NCBI RefSeq assembly: GCF_000182925.2
Contig: NC_026501.1
Location: forward strand, 7,419,917 to 7,483,916
Reading direction: 5' to 3'
Source of the DNA: Neurospora crassa OR74A
Lineage: Eukaryota > Ascomycota > Sordariomycetes > Sordariales > Sordariaceae
DNA: 64,000 nt
Shown here one piece after another: positions 45,682 through 57,897 of the stretch (position 1 is its first letter; each line of letters starts with the position of its first letter). Both the position numbers and the translations under genes were made by a program. The notes under the pieces are model-generated. The model worked only from the letters and a program-made list of their open reading frames with translations. It ran no database searches and was not told the origin of the DNA.

Positions 45682-48600
45682 ATGATCGCCTCGAGCCTTC
45701 TCCCCTCGCGCTTTCGAGGGGAGCAGCCGGCCACCCAGGCCGCCACACCTTCGTGGATAAACAAAAAGGTCACCCCTCCGCTCCAGAAATTGTCCAAGAT
45801 CACCTCGTCCAACCCAATTCACACCATTGTTCTCGTCGCTCTGCTCGCCAGCTCCTCCTATATCGGCCTCCTTCAAAACAGCCTCTTCAATGTCACCAGA
45901 AGCGTCAGAAAGGCCGAATGGGAGTCGCTCCAGGCGGGCAGTAGGATGCTTCGCGCCGGTGCCAATACGGAGTGGAACTGGCAAAATCACGACCCCGAAG
46001 CTCCCGTTCCTGCGAATGCCAACCACCTCGCTCTTCTCACCCTCGTCTTCCCCGATACCGCCGAGTCCGGTCCCGTTGTCGCGCAGACGAACACCGTTCC
46101 CATCCCCAGCAACCTCTCGATCACGCCTCTGCCGTCGACTGCCATCTCCTTTACCTACTCCCAAGACAGCGCGCTCGCCTTCTCTCTCCCGTACAGCCAA
46201 GCTCCCGAGTTCTTGGCAAACGCCCAGGAGATCCCGAATGCCGTGTCGTCGCAGGAGACCATTGAGACCGAGCGCGGCCACGAGAAGAAGATGTGGATCA
46301 TGAAGGCTGCCCGTGTCCAGACTCGCAGCAGCATCGTGAAGTGGGTACAGAACGCCTGGGTCGAATTTACCGATCTCCTCCGAAACGCCGAGACTCTTGA
46401 TATCATCATCATGGCTCTGGGCTACATCTCGATGCACCTTACCTTCGTTTCGCTGTTCCTCTCGATGCGCCGCATGGGATCCAACTTCTGGCTTGCTACC
46501 AGCGTCATCTTCTCGTCCATCTTCGCGTTCCTCTTTGGTCTCCTTGTTACCACCAAGCTCGGAGTTCCCATGAACATGGTTTTGCTTTCGGAGGGTCTGC
46601 CCTTCTTGGTCGTTACCATTGGTTTTGAGAAGAACATTGTCCTGACCCGCGCTGTTTTGTCGCATGCCATTGACCACCGCCGCCCGACCGAAAAGTCTGG
46701 CAAGCCTTCCAAGCAGGCCGATTCGGCCCACAGCATCCAGTCCGCTATTCAGCTTGCGATCAAGGAGAAGGGCTTTGACATTGTCAAGGACTACGCTATT
46801 GAGGCCGGCATTCTGGTCTTGGGCGCTGCTTCTGGCGTCCAGGGCGGCCTGCAGCAGTTCTGCTTCCTTGCCGCGTGGATCCTCTTCTTCGACTGCATCC
46901 TGCTCTTCTCCTTCTACACTGCCATCCTCTGCATCAAGCTCGAAATTAACCGCATCAAGCGCCACGTTCAGATGCGCAAGGCTTTGGAGGAGGATGGCGT
47001 CAGCCGGCGCGTTGCTGAGAAAGTTGCCCAAAGCAACGACTGGCCCCGCGCTGATGGCAAGGACCAGCCTGGAACCACCATCTTCGGTCGTCAGCTCAAG
47101 AGCACTCACATCCCCAAGTTCAAGGTCATGATGGTGACCGGCTTTGTTCTGATCAACGTCCTCAACCTCTGCACCATTCCCTTCCGCAGCGCCAACTCCA
47201 TCTCCAGCATCTCTTCGTGGGCTCGTGGTCTTGGCGGTGTCGTGACGCCTCCTCCGGTTGACCCTTTCAAGGTTGCGTCCAACGGGTTGGATATCATTCT
47301 CGAGGCCGCCCGCGCCGATGGCAGGGAGACTATCGTGACCGTCCTTACTCCTATTCGTTACGAGCTTGAGTATCCTTCTATCCACTATGATCTTCCTCAG
47401 AAGTCGGCCGAAGTTGAGGGTGGCGATTACGCCAACCTTGGTGGCTATGGAGGCCGCATGGTCGGCAGCATTCTTAAGAGCCTGGAAGACCCTATTCTGT
47501 CCAAGTGGATCGTGGTCGCCCTCGCTCTCAGTGTTGCGCTCAACGGCTATCTCTTCAACGCTGCCCGCTGGGGCATCAAGGACCCCAACGTTCCGGATCA
47601 CCCCATCAACCCCAAGGAGCTGGACGAGGCACAAAAGTTTAACGATACCGCATCTGCCACCCTTCCCCTGGGAGAGTACATGAAGCCCACCGCTCCCTCG
47701 AGCCCCGTTGCTCCTCTTACCCCGTCCAGCACTGATGACGAAAATGATGCTCAGGCCAAGGAGAACCGCGCTGTTACCCTTGCAGCCCAACGCGCTACTA
47801 CTATCCGTTCCCAGGGGGAGCTCGATAAGATGCTCGCCGAGAAGCGTACTCACGAGCTCAACGATGAGGAAATCGTCCACCTCTCGCTCAAGGGCAAGAT
47901 CCCCGGTTATGCTCTCGAGAAGACGCTCAAGGATTTCACTCGTGCTGTCAAGGTTCGCCGCTCGATCATCTCTCGCACCAAGGCCACCACCGAGTTGACC
48001 AACATTCTCGACCGCTCCAAGCTTCCTTACCAGAACTACAACTGGGCCCAGGTCCATGGTGCTTGCTGCGAGAACGTCATCGGCTATATGCCTCTCCCTG
48101 TTGGTGTTGCCGGTCCCCTTGTTATCGATGGACAGAGCTTTTTCGTCCCTATGGCTACCACTGAGGGCGTTTTGGTTGCTTCCACCAGCAGAGGCTGCAA
48201 GGCCATCAACTCTGGCGGTGGTGCTGTTACTGTTCTGACTGCTGATGGTATGACTCGTGGCCCTTGCGTTCAGTTCGAGACTCTTGAAAGAGCTGGTGCT
48301 GCCAAGCTTTGGCTCGATTCCGAGAAGGGACAGTCTATCATGAAGAAGGCTTTCAATTCGACATCTCGCTTCGCTCGTCTGGAGACCATGAAGACTGCCA
48401 TGGCGGGTACCAACCTTTACATCCGCTTCAAGACTACTACTGGTGATGCGATGGGTATGAACATGATTTCCAAGGGTGTCGAGCATGCCCTTAGCGTCAT
48501 GTACAACGAGGGTTTTGAGGATATGAACATTGTCTCCCTCAGTGGCAACTACTGCACGGATAAGAAGGCTGCTGCGATCAACTGGATCGACGGACGCGGC

Positions 48601-49257
48601 AAGAGCGTTGTCGCCGAGGCCATCATTCCTGCCGATGTCGTCAAGAATGTGCTCAAGACCGACGTCGATACCCTTGTGGAGCTTAACGTCAACAAAAATC
48701 TGATTGGTTCCGCTATGGCTGGCTCCATGGGTGGCTTCAATGCCCATGCGGCCAACATTGTCGCGGCTATCTTCCTTGCTACTGGCCAAGATCCCGCCCA
48801 GGTGGTTGAAAGTGCCAACTGCATCACCCTTATGAGAAAGTGAGTATCCATTCCCCTAGATAAGTTGGAGATGCATGACTAACATATCCATAGCCTGCGT
48901 GGAAACCTCCAGATCTCCGTCTCGATGCCTTCCATTGAAGTCGGCACCCTTGGCGGTGGCACCATCCTCGAGCCCCAGTCGGCCATGCTCGACATGCTCG
49001 GTGTCCGCGGCCCTCACCCTACCAACCCTGGTGAGAACGCCAGACGTCTGGCTCGCATTGTCGCCGCAGCCGTCCTGGCCGGCGAGTTGTCTCTGTGCAG
49101 TGCTCTTGCCGCCGGCCACTTGGTTAAGGCGCACATGGCTCACAACCGTTCCGCCCCTCCCACCCGCACCAGCACGCCGGCACCTGCTGCCGCTGCTGGT
49201 CTCACGATGACGAGCTCCAACCCCAACGCTGCTGCGGTCGAGCGTTCGCGTCGCTGA
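45682..49257 (+). CDS. hmg: HMG-CoA reductase, 1173 aa
   Basis: NADPH-dependent reductase that makes mevalonate, the committed step to sterols and isoprenoids, anchored in the ER. Exons 45682-48839 and 48894-49257; the 54-nt intron has a CTAAC branch. The N-terminus has the fungal NPIH/HPIH segment and first span (about residues 44-65). A lumenal loop follows, then the sterol-sensing domain (about 235-420, with [16 protein letters not shown] and [14 protein letters not shown]) and a Ser/Thr/Pro linker near 670-700. The catalytic domain runs from about 760. Active-site marks are [17 protein letters not shown], Glu in [14 protein letters not shown], Asp in GDAMGMNM, Lys in [17 protein letters not shown] and the general acid His in [13 protein letters not shown]. 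Length fits filamentous-fungal enzymes. The C-terminal tail is Ala/Pro-rich and ends ERSRR. Confidence 0.98.
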
Positions 49258-52138
49258 TGAATGAATCGGTCATGACGAACATGAATCGAGACGATCTAAC
49301 CTGGACATTTGCGCCCGAATGTTCAAGATGATTTTTGTTGTACATATATAAATATACTTATACCTATACATTATGTTAGATAGGGGATGGGGATGAAAAG
49401 TAGCATAACGTAGAGCGGGACATTCTTTTTCGTACTACGTTTGTTTTACCTGGGATGAGAAAAAACTGCTTGCTCGCAGAACCAGTAATTAGTGTGAAGG
49501 TTGTACAAAGACACAGGCCGTCGGATATACCTGCTCGATATGGATGGATGGATGGGTGGATACTCAGTGACAGTCAGTGTCGCTTGAGGGACTACAACGT
49601 TTGAGTATATTAGTTCATACATATTTTTCTCTCTCGGAAAGTAATTCTAATAGAACGAACTAGGTTCTTGATCATTCAGGACTCTACGCTCATGCTGAAT
49701 ACTGTTCACTTGCCTTGTCTCGCGTGTTATTATTGTGTTTTGTGTCAAGTGAAGGCAATGTCGGACAGACCGTTGTCTTGCTGGAGACTATTTCCATTCC
49801 GCCTTGTACACACAGTCACACTGAGGCCCAATTAAGTATTCGTCGAACAAACCGTTAGTAAATTTGTAAAAAGATAGCTAGCGACTCGGGAAAAAAGGAC
49901 TGATAACATTTCCCGAAGCCTTCCCACAATACTTGGAACTGTCTGATAACCCGGCATGATCACTGTATTGTACTAATCGGACGTAATGCCGTGATGGAGG
50001 GCGGGAACCAGTCGACCACAGCTCCGGCACCCCACTTCCCGAACTCCTTCCTCCTCTCCTGCCGGCACGTGCCGATTCGACTCAGAACCAACTCCCGAAC
50101 TCGGTTCCCCGCCATTCCCATCACCCCCGCTCGGTAGCGCCCGGCACGTGGATGTGGAACATGAGCTTGTTCTGTTTCAGTGTCAAGTTCCGCGTCAGCA
50201 CTTGGGACTTGAGCCGAAACGGATAATGAAAAAATGGAACTGATGAAGAGATCGCAGGAAGTTCAGGTGTGCAGTTGCGTGCAGCCGCTACAGTACCTAC
50301 TGCTGCTGCGAGTTCAATGGTGGGCGCCTCCGTCTGCTTGCTGTGAAACACCGTCCGACTTTTCAGTTGTAGCTCCGGTTCTGACTGTGTCCCAGTGTCG
50401 GGCAACGATTACTTTGCACCTTGAACAAGTCATATGCTTAAAACAGTATAGAAGAGCCGCCTACGCCCTACGCTTTACAACATTCTGTCAAAGAGATGAT
50501 GCGATAGGTCCAATCAGTCTCAGTCTTTATTTTCAACGTTGCGCTCGGAGCTCGGCTCGTACGTAATCGTTTGGTCTTTTCGACCTTTTCCCCCCTCATC
50601 GTCCATCTTCTAGACTTAGGTGGTCAAAGGGCGGTCCAGATACTCTTTCAGATTCCAGATTCCCCAAAGTTACCCCAAACAGAGGATTCGCAAGGGTGGC
50701 CGTCAATGTCGGAATCGACCGATCGACCAATGCTTTTCTTCGGTTCGTTCAGTCATTTTTTTTTTCATTCGTTTCCTCCCAGCCGTCTTTTTTCGAGCCC
50801 ACCTTTTTCCACTTGCCGATCTAGAGACTGCCGGATATAACGTTTTCTTGAGCAGCTTTGGAGCCTTTAATCTCCGCGCAGAATTGAGGGACCTGGAGTT
50901 TCGCTGTTTTCGGTATACCTCTGCCGGGTAAAAGAAAAAAAAGGGGAGCGTGATACCCCCGGCCCTAGAGAAAACTATCTTTTGCTGGTATAAGTTGCTA
51001 CTCTATGGGACCGACTTGTCTTTATTTGCCACTAATCTATACTAACGGCCAATTCACTTGTATTAACCTGGTGTATCTACCCCCGGCAGAGGTTTACAAG
51101 TGTGTTGACGTTTCACAGCAGTCGTCGGATCGGTATGACTGAAGGCCCAAAAACGCGAGGTCAGACTCGGATAGGGTCTAACTGTGATGGCAACAACAAG
51201 GTCGCATAGAGAGAAAGAAAACCTCGAGTCCTCGACACATACAGAGAAACGGTTGATCCATCCATCTAGTATGTATGAAGCACATATGGTAGGTTCTTGC
51301 TTATTACATATTATTTCTTTGCCTTTATCACTGTTTCTATTCACATGTTCGCCCGTCTACAAAGTACGTGTCACCCGGCTTCGGTGCCGTCATGGGTATC
51401 GTGGGATGGTGTAAAAGAGTTACTGTGGGGTCAAGTCAGAGCTAACGACCCTGGACACCATCGAACCGGGGAGGGGGGCAAGCAAACGCGCACCTTCCCT
51501 AATTCTGATACTTTGCTTGCTTTGAAAGTTTTTTTTTTTTTTTTTTTTTTTAGTTTTTTTTTTTGGCTCTCTTTTCAAGTTAGTGTAGGTAGGTATGTAC
51601 TACACTTAAAATCCCATAGGTCCTCAAACTCCTTTCCTTCCAAGTTTCTGTCTGTTCTTTCCTCTTGGGCAAACAATTTGGGACTTTTAATTGTGTAGCG
51701 ACACCCGGCCACTGCGAACAATTCGACCCAGGGTTTTGTTTTCATCCAGGATCATGTCCAACTAATTGTTCTTCCTTACACTCAGACCCTTTTTCATGGT
51801 TGCGTCTCGTACCGCAGTAGACTTTGTTTTCATCAAATAATCCTCCGATATTATCCCGGGGAATCAGAACACAATTATCGCAGTAAACTGCTCGACGCTT
51901 CTATCTCTTGTATCTACCTCTCCTCCCGACTCGGCTTCCACCAAACGCTTGCGTCCGGTTCTCCTCTTTTCCTCTGATCGGTCGCACAAGGCATTCTTTC
52001 TCAACGGCGCAACTAGGAGTATATCGACATTTTGAGTGCTTGTAGGTCCAATACCTTGACATCCGGTCTCACATACGAAAGAAACCATATTGCGCCTCGC
52101 ACAAAGTCACCTTTTAGTGATAAACCAAAAAGTGAGAC
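49258..52138. other. Intergenic, HMG-CoA reductase to MFS transporter
   Basis: About 2.9 kb without a supportable gene. Two CACGTG E-boxes lie near 50066 and 50145, one inside the palindrome GGCACGTGCC (50064-50073). T tracts occur at about 51531-51551 and 51554-51563. The last few hundred bases are the leader region of the transporter. Confidence 0.55.
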
Positions 52139-54158
52139 ATGGCGTCAGCGGCGCGTGGCAGTCGGGGGACACCGGCCGTTGACAGTTCGACACTCACACA
52201 AACCTCGGCAGCCGCCTCAGACAACGGCAGCAGTTCCGACAACACTGTCCAAAATAACATCAACAATCCCCAAGCCAAAGAGGAGCAAGAGAAGGAGCAA
52301 GAACTCGAAAGAGCCAACGAAGATGCCGACCCAACCGCGCCGCCAACCGACCCTCCAACAACGGTCACCGGCCCATCAGCCGCCCCCGAAGAAGGCCGCA
52401 CCAGCCTCGAAACAACCGCCATTATCCTCGCCCTAGCCAGCGCCCTCTTCCTGGCTGCTCTGGACGTGACCATTGTGACGGTTGCCATTCCCACGATCTC
52501 CGAGGAGTTCGGCAGTACAACAGGGTACACATGGATCGGATCGGCGTACCTCTTGGCCAACGCGGCGACGGCGCCCATGTGGGGCAAGATTTCGGATATT
52601 TGGGGCCGAAAGCCGATTTTGTTGATGACCGTGGGCGTGTTTTGGATTGGCTCCCTGATCTGCGCGTTGAGCAAGAATATGGGCATGTTGTTGGCTGCCA
52701 GGGCGATTCAGGGTGTGGGTGGTGGGGGGATCATCATTTTGGTGAATATTTGCATTAGTGATTTGTTTTCGATGCGGAAACGAGGTAGGTTGTTTTTTTT
52801 TTTTTTCTCTCATTGGGGAACCGAGTGCTTTGGGGACAAAAAGCTGACGGTGCTTGCGTGCTACAGGAATCTACTTTGGTGTCATGGGCATGGTCTGGGC
52901 ACTGGCGAGCGCAATTGGACCCATTCTCGGAGGTACCTTCACAAGCAAAGTCACATGGAGATGGTGTTTCTACATCAATCTGCCCATCTCGGGAGTGGGC
53001 ATGGCCATTTTGGCGTTTGTCCTCAAGCTGCACAACCCACGGACGCCGATTCGCCAGGGCCTGATGGCGGTAGACTGGCTCGGCTCCGTGACCATTGTCG
53101 GAGGCACGCTCATGGTCCTGCTCGGCTTGGAGTTTGGCGGCGTATCGTACCCCTGGAAGTCGGCAACCGTTATCTGCTTGATCGTATTCGGCATCGTTGT
53201 GATTGGCATCTTTGGTCTGATCGAGTGGAAGGTCGCCAAGTATCCCGTCATCCCAATGCGGCTGTTCAAGCGCCGGGCGAGCGTGGCTTCGTTGCTGGTG
53301 TGTGCTTGCCAGGGATTTGTCTTTATCTCAGGTAGTTACTACCTCCCCCTTTACTTCCAGGCTGTGCTGGGCGCCACACCGTTGTTGTCGGGAGTGTACG
53401 TATTGGCATTTGCCATGTCGTTGTCCATTGTGTCGGCCGCTACCGGTGTTTATATTAAGAAGACGGGCAAGTACTTGCCTCCAATCATCTTTGGCATGAC
53501 TGTCATGACGTTGGGCTTTGGGCTTTTCATCGACTTGGAGCCGAGGCCCAACTGGGCCAAGATTATCCTCTTCCAGTAAGCCATTTCTTTTTTTTCGTCT
53601 CTCTTTGCCTTGGACAAGATGACTGACACTTGAAACAGAATCGTTGCTGGTGTCGGAGTTGGTCCCAATTTCCAAGCCCCTCTCATTGCTCTCCAAACCA
53701 CCGTCCCGGGCCGCGACGTCGCCGCGGCCACCGGAACATTCGGCTTCATCCGCCAGCTCTCGACATCCGTCTCGGTCGTCATCGGCGGCGTTGTCTTTCA
53801 AAACCGCATGGAGAAACAGCACGAGCGCCTCGTCCAAGAACTGGGACCCAAAAACGCCAGTCTCCTGACGGGAGGAAGCGCCGCGTCCAACGTGGGTCGA
53901 CTTGCTTCTTTACCTCCCGACCAGCGCCAGATTGCCCGTGAGGCCTACTTCAACGCCCTGCGCACCATGTACATTGTGTACGTTGCCTTTGCCGCGCTGG
54001 GTTTGTTCGTTTCGCTGTTTGTTGGCTCGAGGACGTTGAGCAAGGAGCATGAGGAGCATAAGACGGGGCTGGATAATATGAAGAAAGCGAAGGAGGATGC
54101 GGCGGGCGAGGGGAGGAGACGGGCGCCTGTGGATGAGGAGAAGGCGGGTAGTAGGTAA
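52139..54158 (+). CDS. MFS drug/toxin efflux transporter (DHA2, 14 TM), 624 aa
   Basis: Proton-coupled efflux pump of the major facilitator superfamily. Exons 52139-52784, 52867-53575 and 53639-54158; introns carry GCTGAC and CTGAC branch sites. The first 85 residues are a Ser/Gln/Glu-rich soluble tail. TM1 starts at TTAIILALASALFLAALDVT; the D-V-T there is typical of the 14-TM DHA2 group. Motif A is GKISDIWGRKP between TM2 and TM3, and a motif C-like AIGPILGGTF marks TM5 of antiporters. About 14 hydrophobic segments can be counted. The C-terminus is a charged tail (LSKEHEEHKTGLDNMKKAKED). Relatives export mycotoxins or fungicides; no secondary-metabolite genes lie alongside in this window, so a general detoxification role is as likely. 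Confidence 0.95.
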
Positions 54159-55615
54159 TGTGTTTTTCTGAACAAAAAGAAGAGGCGGTTGGAGTTGGGA
54201 TGGGTTCCGGAAAAAATGGCATTGGGCGTGAGAGGGGGGGGGGGGGAGAGGGAGTAATATGGACTGGTCTACATGATTAACCAGTATATCCAATTCAACA
54301 TGCGAATACCGTCCTGGAAGCTGTTTATATAATCAGTTTCAAAGAAACGGACGACGAACAAACAAACAAAAGATAGAAATATACCCACCACTCCTAGTAC
54401 TACACCCGATACAAATACAGAAATGCATACGTCCCCACAAAAAGTATCGTCCACCGACTTTGAGGTGGAAGGCCACTAACCCATATACAGGCGCACGAAT
54501 TACACGTGGTGATACTACACACGGTTGGGGTCTCTACAGAAGAAATACTATTTCCTCAAGATGCAACCTCCAGAACACAAGCCATCCATGCCTTTCTAGT
54601 GATACATTCGCACAGCGGGTGTAACCCTATAATTTAGGCAAAATACGCGAAGGATACGAACAAGGTTCCATTACCGCGCGCTAGAAGCAGAAGCATTTCC
54701 GCTATTTCACAAGGATACCTACCCTCCCTCAGGCAGCTAAACACCAGGCTTTGTTTGTTAGATGCGAGGTGCCCTTTTGATCTTTTGGTTCGTTTATTGT
54801 CTCTCGAGCCCATGATTTTACATATGTACTGTCTATGTCGGTACCTCTCGTCGGGTGGGTTTGAGGCATCGGCCGCGGCCGCTGGGCGCAAAAACACTTT
54901 CCTAGAAGAGTAATATCTTGGCTTGGGGAAGGGAGGGGATTGGTTCGTTGTTTCACATGGTGAGTGAGTGCGTGTGTGTGGGTGGGTGGAGGTTGTTTTG
55001 TTTTGTGGTCTCTAGAATATACTACAGTACTATGGACGAGAGAGAACTTGAAAGCTGAGTTGGTTACAGGCGTGGAGCGGCACCGGTACAGAGGTACCGA
55101 AAGAAAAGAAAAGAGAAAACTACTAGTGTATGTAAAGGCAGTACACACAGACGGAAGCTATAACCGGGTACGTGGTAGGTAGTGGTGCGCTTATGTACTC
55201 AGGTAAGGTACTTTGTATGTGCAGCGAGCGAGGTGCTACCATTCGGTTCTCGAGCTCAAACGCTTGGCTGTTTTCTTGGCGGGAGAGGGGGACTTTTGAA
55301 ACGAAACGAAACGAACCAGGACTTGGGTCGCTGACATCACCACTAAATACTACATAAGATAACCTGAGTTGGTTGATTCGCTTCCTTCGTTTCGACGGGT
55401 CAAATGCCAAAATATGCGTTGCAAGTTGTTGTGTGCACACAATACGATCAGTGCACTTCATTGAGTTCGGGAAACAGTGTTTTGCCCTACAGTTGTGCAT
55501 CGTTACCTCTACATACTAGATACTTCTGATGTCTGTTTGTGGTCCCTTGGTGCTTTACTACAAGGCTTGCCTCATATACTTATCCTCTCTTGCCATGATT
55601 CTGGACGAACCAAAG
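54159..55615. other. Intergenic, MFS transporter to esterase
   Basis: A 13-nt G run at 54234-54246 follows the transporter. The rest is unremarkable, and no gene is supported. Confidence 0.6.
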
Positions 55616-55622
55616 GGCTAAA
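55616..55622 (+). promoter_or_regulatory. Possible XlnR/XLR-1 site
   Basis: GGCTAAA, the core recognition sequence of the xylanolytic activator XlnR/XLR-1, 684 bp upstream of the esterase start codon. A 7-bp match can occur by chance, but the gene is of the class controlled by this factor. Confidence 0.35.
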
Positions 55623-56305
55623 CCTACTGAACTTAGTTCTTTCCCACTAGCAGGAATCAAACGACCATTTGAGGCTCTTGGGGCGTCTTGATACAAGTTG
55701 AAATGAAGGAGGGTTGCGTCCTACTTCACACTCACTAACAAAAGTGGGTCTTTATGTTCAGAGTTGAAAAGATTCCTGATGCGCCACCAAAGATTTCGAC
55801 TGTAACCTTTCCCAAATCATCACCAGATGAGGTCCCCCGAGCAACAACACATGGACCTGATATCGTCTGAATCAGTAGTTCACATCGTCAACTCAGCCTC
55901 GCAAAATTCGAAGAAGAGACAGGATGGTAGCTGTGATAACCCGCGAATCGGGATGAGGCAACGGCCTGTTTCAACCCCCCCGGCTCATGCAACCTCACCC
56001 ATCATGGTTCATCCGGAGCATGCCCGTCCGCGATCGAGTCCACTTCGGTTCATCGCTTGCCTGACCTTGAAATTTGATGGCCAGCCGCCGGCCGTGCCGA
56101 CTATGCCGATTCATTCCAAGCTGGCCAGGGTTGGTGCCCATGGTGCTTGCGAGGAGACGCTTAAAGGGGTTTAAGAGGGCACGCATGTCCACGGCCGTCC
56201 AAGTTTATGAAATTCTCGACAAGAGGAAGACACTCGTTATCCCTCCAGCCGTATCATCCATCGACAAGTTTGTTGTTTGGAAGAACCAATCCATCTTTGA
56301 CGACA

Positions 56306-57624
56306 ATGAAGTTCTCGTCCTTCGCCTCCGGCCTCTTGGCCCTCGGCGCCTCCCTCGCGAGCGCCGCAGAGGTCGTCAAGCGTGCTTCGCTCCAGCAGGT
56401 CGCCAACTTCGGCTCTAACCCCTCAGGCGTCAAGATGTATCTCTATGTCCCCAACAAACTCGCTACCAAGCCCGCTATCATCGTCGCCATTCACTACTGC
56501 AGCGGCACCGCTCAGGCCTTCTACCAGGGCACTCAGTATGCCCAGTTGGCTGAGAAATATGGCTACATTGTCAGTGCTGGACTTCTTGTGTGTTTGACCT
56601 TCTCCTCGAGGACATCACTAACAGAGGCTGCTGCTGATAGGTTATCTACCCCGAATCTCCCTACAAAGGCACTTGCTGGGATGTCTCATCACCGGCCTCT
56701 CTCACCCACAACGGTGGAGGCAACAGCAACTCCATTGCCAACGTAAGTCTTGAAGACAGCAATCTGTTCATGTTAAAGGTTTTTGATTTGCTAACAACTC
56801 ATCGTTAGATGGTTACTTATACCATCAAGCAGTACGGTGCCGACGCCAGCAAGGTCTTCGTCACCGGTACCAGCTCCGGCGCTATGATGACCAACGTTAT
56901 GGCCGCTACCTACCCGGAGCTCTTCGCCGCGGCCTCCGTGTACTCTGGCGTCAGTGCCGGCTGTTTTGCGACGGGCACCGTCAATGGCTGGAACTCGACC
57001 TGCTCGCAGGGCCACTCCATCCACTCCCAGGAGGAATGGGCCAACGTGGTCTTTAACATGTATCCAGGCTACGAGGGCCCACGCCCGAGGATGATGATCC
57101 ATCACGGCTCCGCCGACACTACCCTCTACCCGCAAAACTTCAACGAGACGCTCAAGCAGTGGGCTGGCGTCTTCGGCTACACGTACGGCCAGCCCCAGCA
57201 GACTCTCGCTAACCAGCCTGCTTCGGGTTGGACCAAGTACGTCTACGGCCCCAATCTAGTTGGTGCATATGGAACTGGTATCACACATGCCACTCCCATG
57301 TTCCCTGAAGATGATCTCGAGTGGTTCGGCATTACTGGCAACAACAACAACAACAACAACGCCTCGCCTAGCAAAGCTGCTCCTCCTGCTACCACTCATG
57401 CTGCTGCTGTTGCTGCTCCTACTACCACGCTTCTTGCCTGTGTCAGGCCTTCGACTGCTCCGGCGACCCCTAGCTCTGCTGCCCCTGCTGCCCCTGCTAG
57501 CAAGGGTGGGTGCACCGTCCAGCGTTGGGGCCAGTGCGGAGGTAATGGATATACTGGCTGCACTGCTTGCGCCAGCTCTACCACTTGCAAGAAGATGAAC
57601 GATTGGTACTCTCAGTGCGTGTAA
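56306..57624 (+). CDS. Secreted acetylxylan/feruloyl esterase (CE1) with CBM1, 393 aa
   Basis: Extracellular esterase that removes acetyl or feruloyl groups from xylan. Exons 56306-56569, 56641-56742 and 56809-57624; introns have CTAAC branch sites. Intron 1 uses a weak GTCAGT donor but restores [16 protein letters not shown]. Signal peptide [20 protein letters not shown], then an alpha/beta-hydrolase of the PHB-depolymerase-like CE1 group. The nucleophile Ser144 sits in GTSSGAM, the acid probably in [11 protein letters not shown], and the His probably in GITHATP. A linker with a poly-Asn run and Thr/Pro/Ala repeats leads to a C-terminal cellulose-binding CBM1 ([17 protein letters not shown] ... 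YSQCV). Its 3' end faces the beta-xylosidase gene at 273 bp distance; both act on hemicellulose. Acetylxylan esterase is the more likely activity. Confidence 0.95.
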
Positions 57625-57897
57625 AGGAGTGGGAAGCGTGCTCTGAGGGAGAAGTGGAGGAAAGAGTCAAGAGATGACCAAGGAGAGGGAACGAGAAAGT
57701 TGCTGATTAGTCCAGCCACGAGTCATGATTCCTTGTGAAGATGACGACTATGACTTCAATGTACATACTTAAGCCATATATCTACATATATTCGAACCCA
57801 TACCATAGCTGGTCTTTTCCAGCCTTCCAGTCACTTGTCCAAACATCCTCCCGTCCATATCCCCTCTCTCTCTTCTTATTCTTTTCACTCACTCTAC

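Noticed and set aside
45567-45944. 125-codon frame overlapping the HMG-CoA reductase start
   Set aside because: Its ATG falls inside the probable leader intron, and the product has no domain.
45649-48789. A 1046-codon open frame antisense to HMG-CoA reductase
   Set aside because: It mirrors the highly codon-biased sense gene; the protein has no domain, is Gly/Asp/Arg-rich, and the sense strand carries a complete enzyme.
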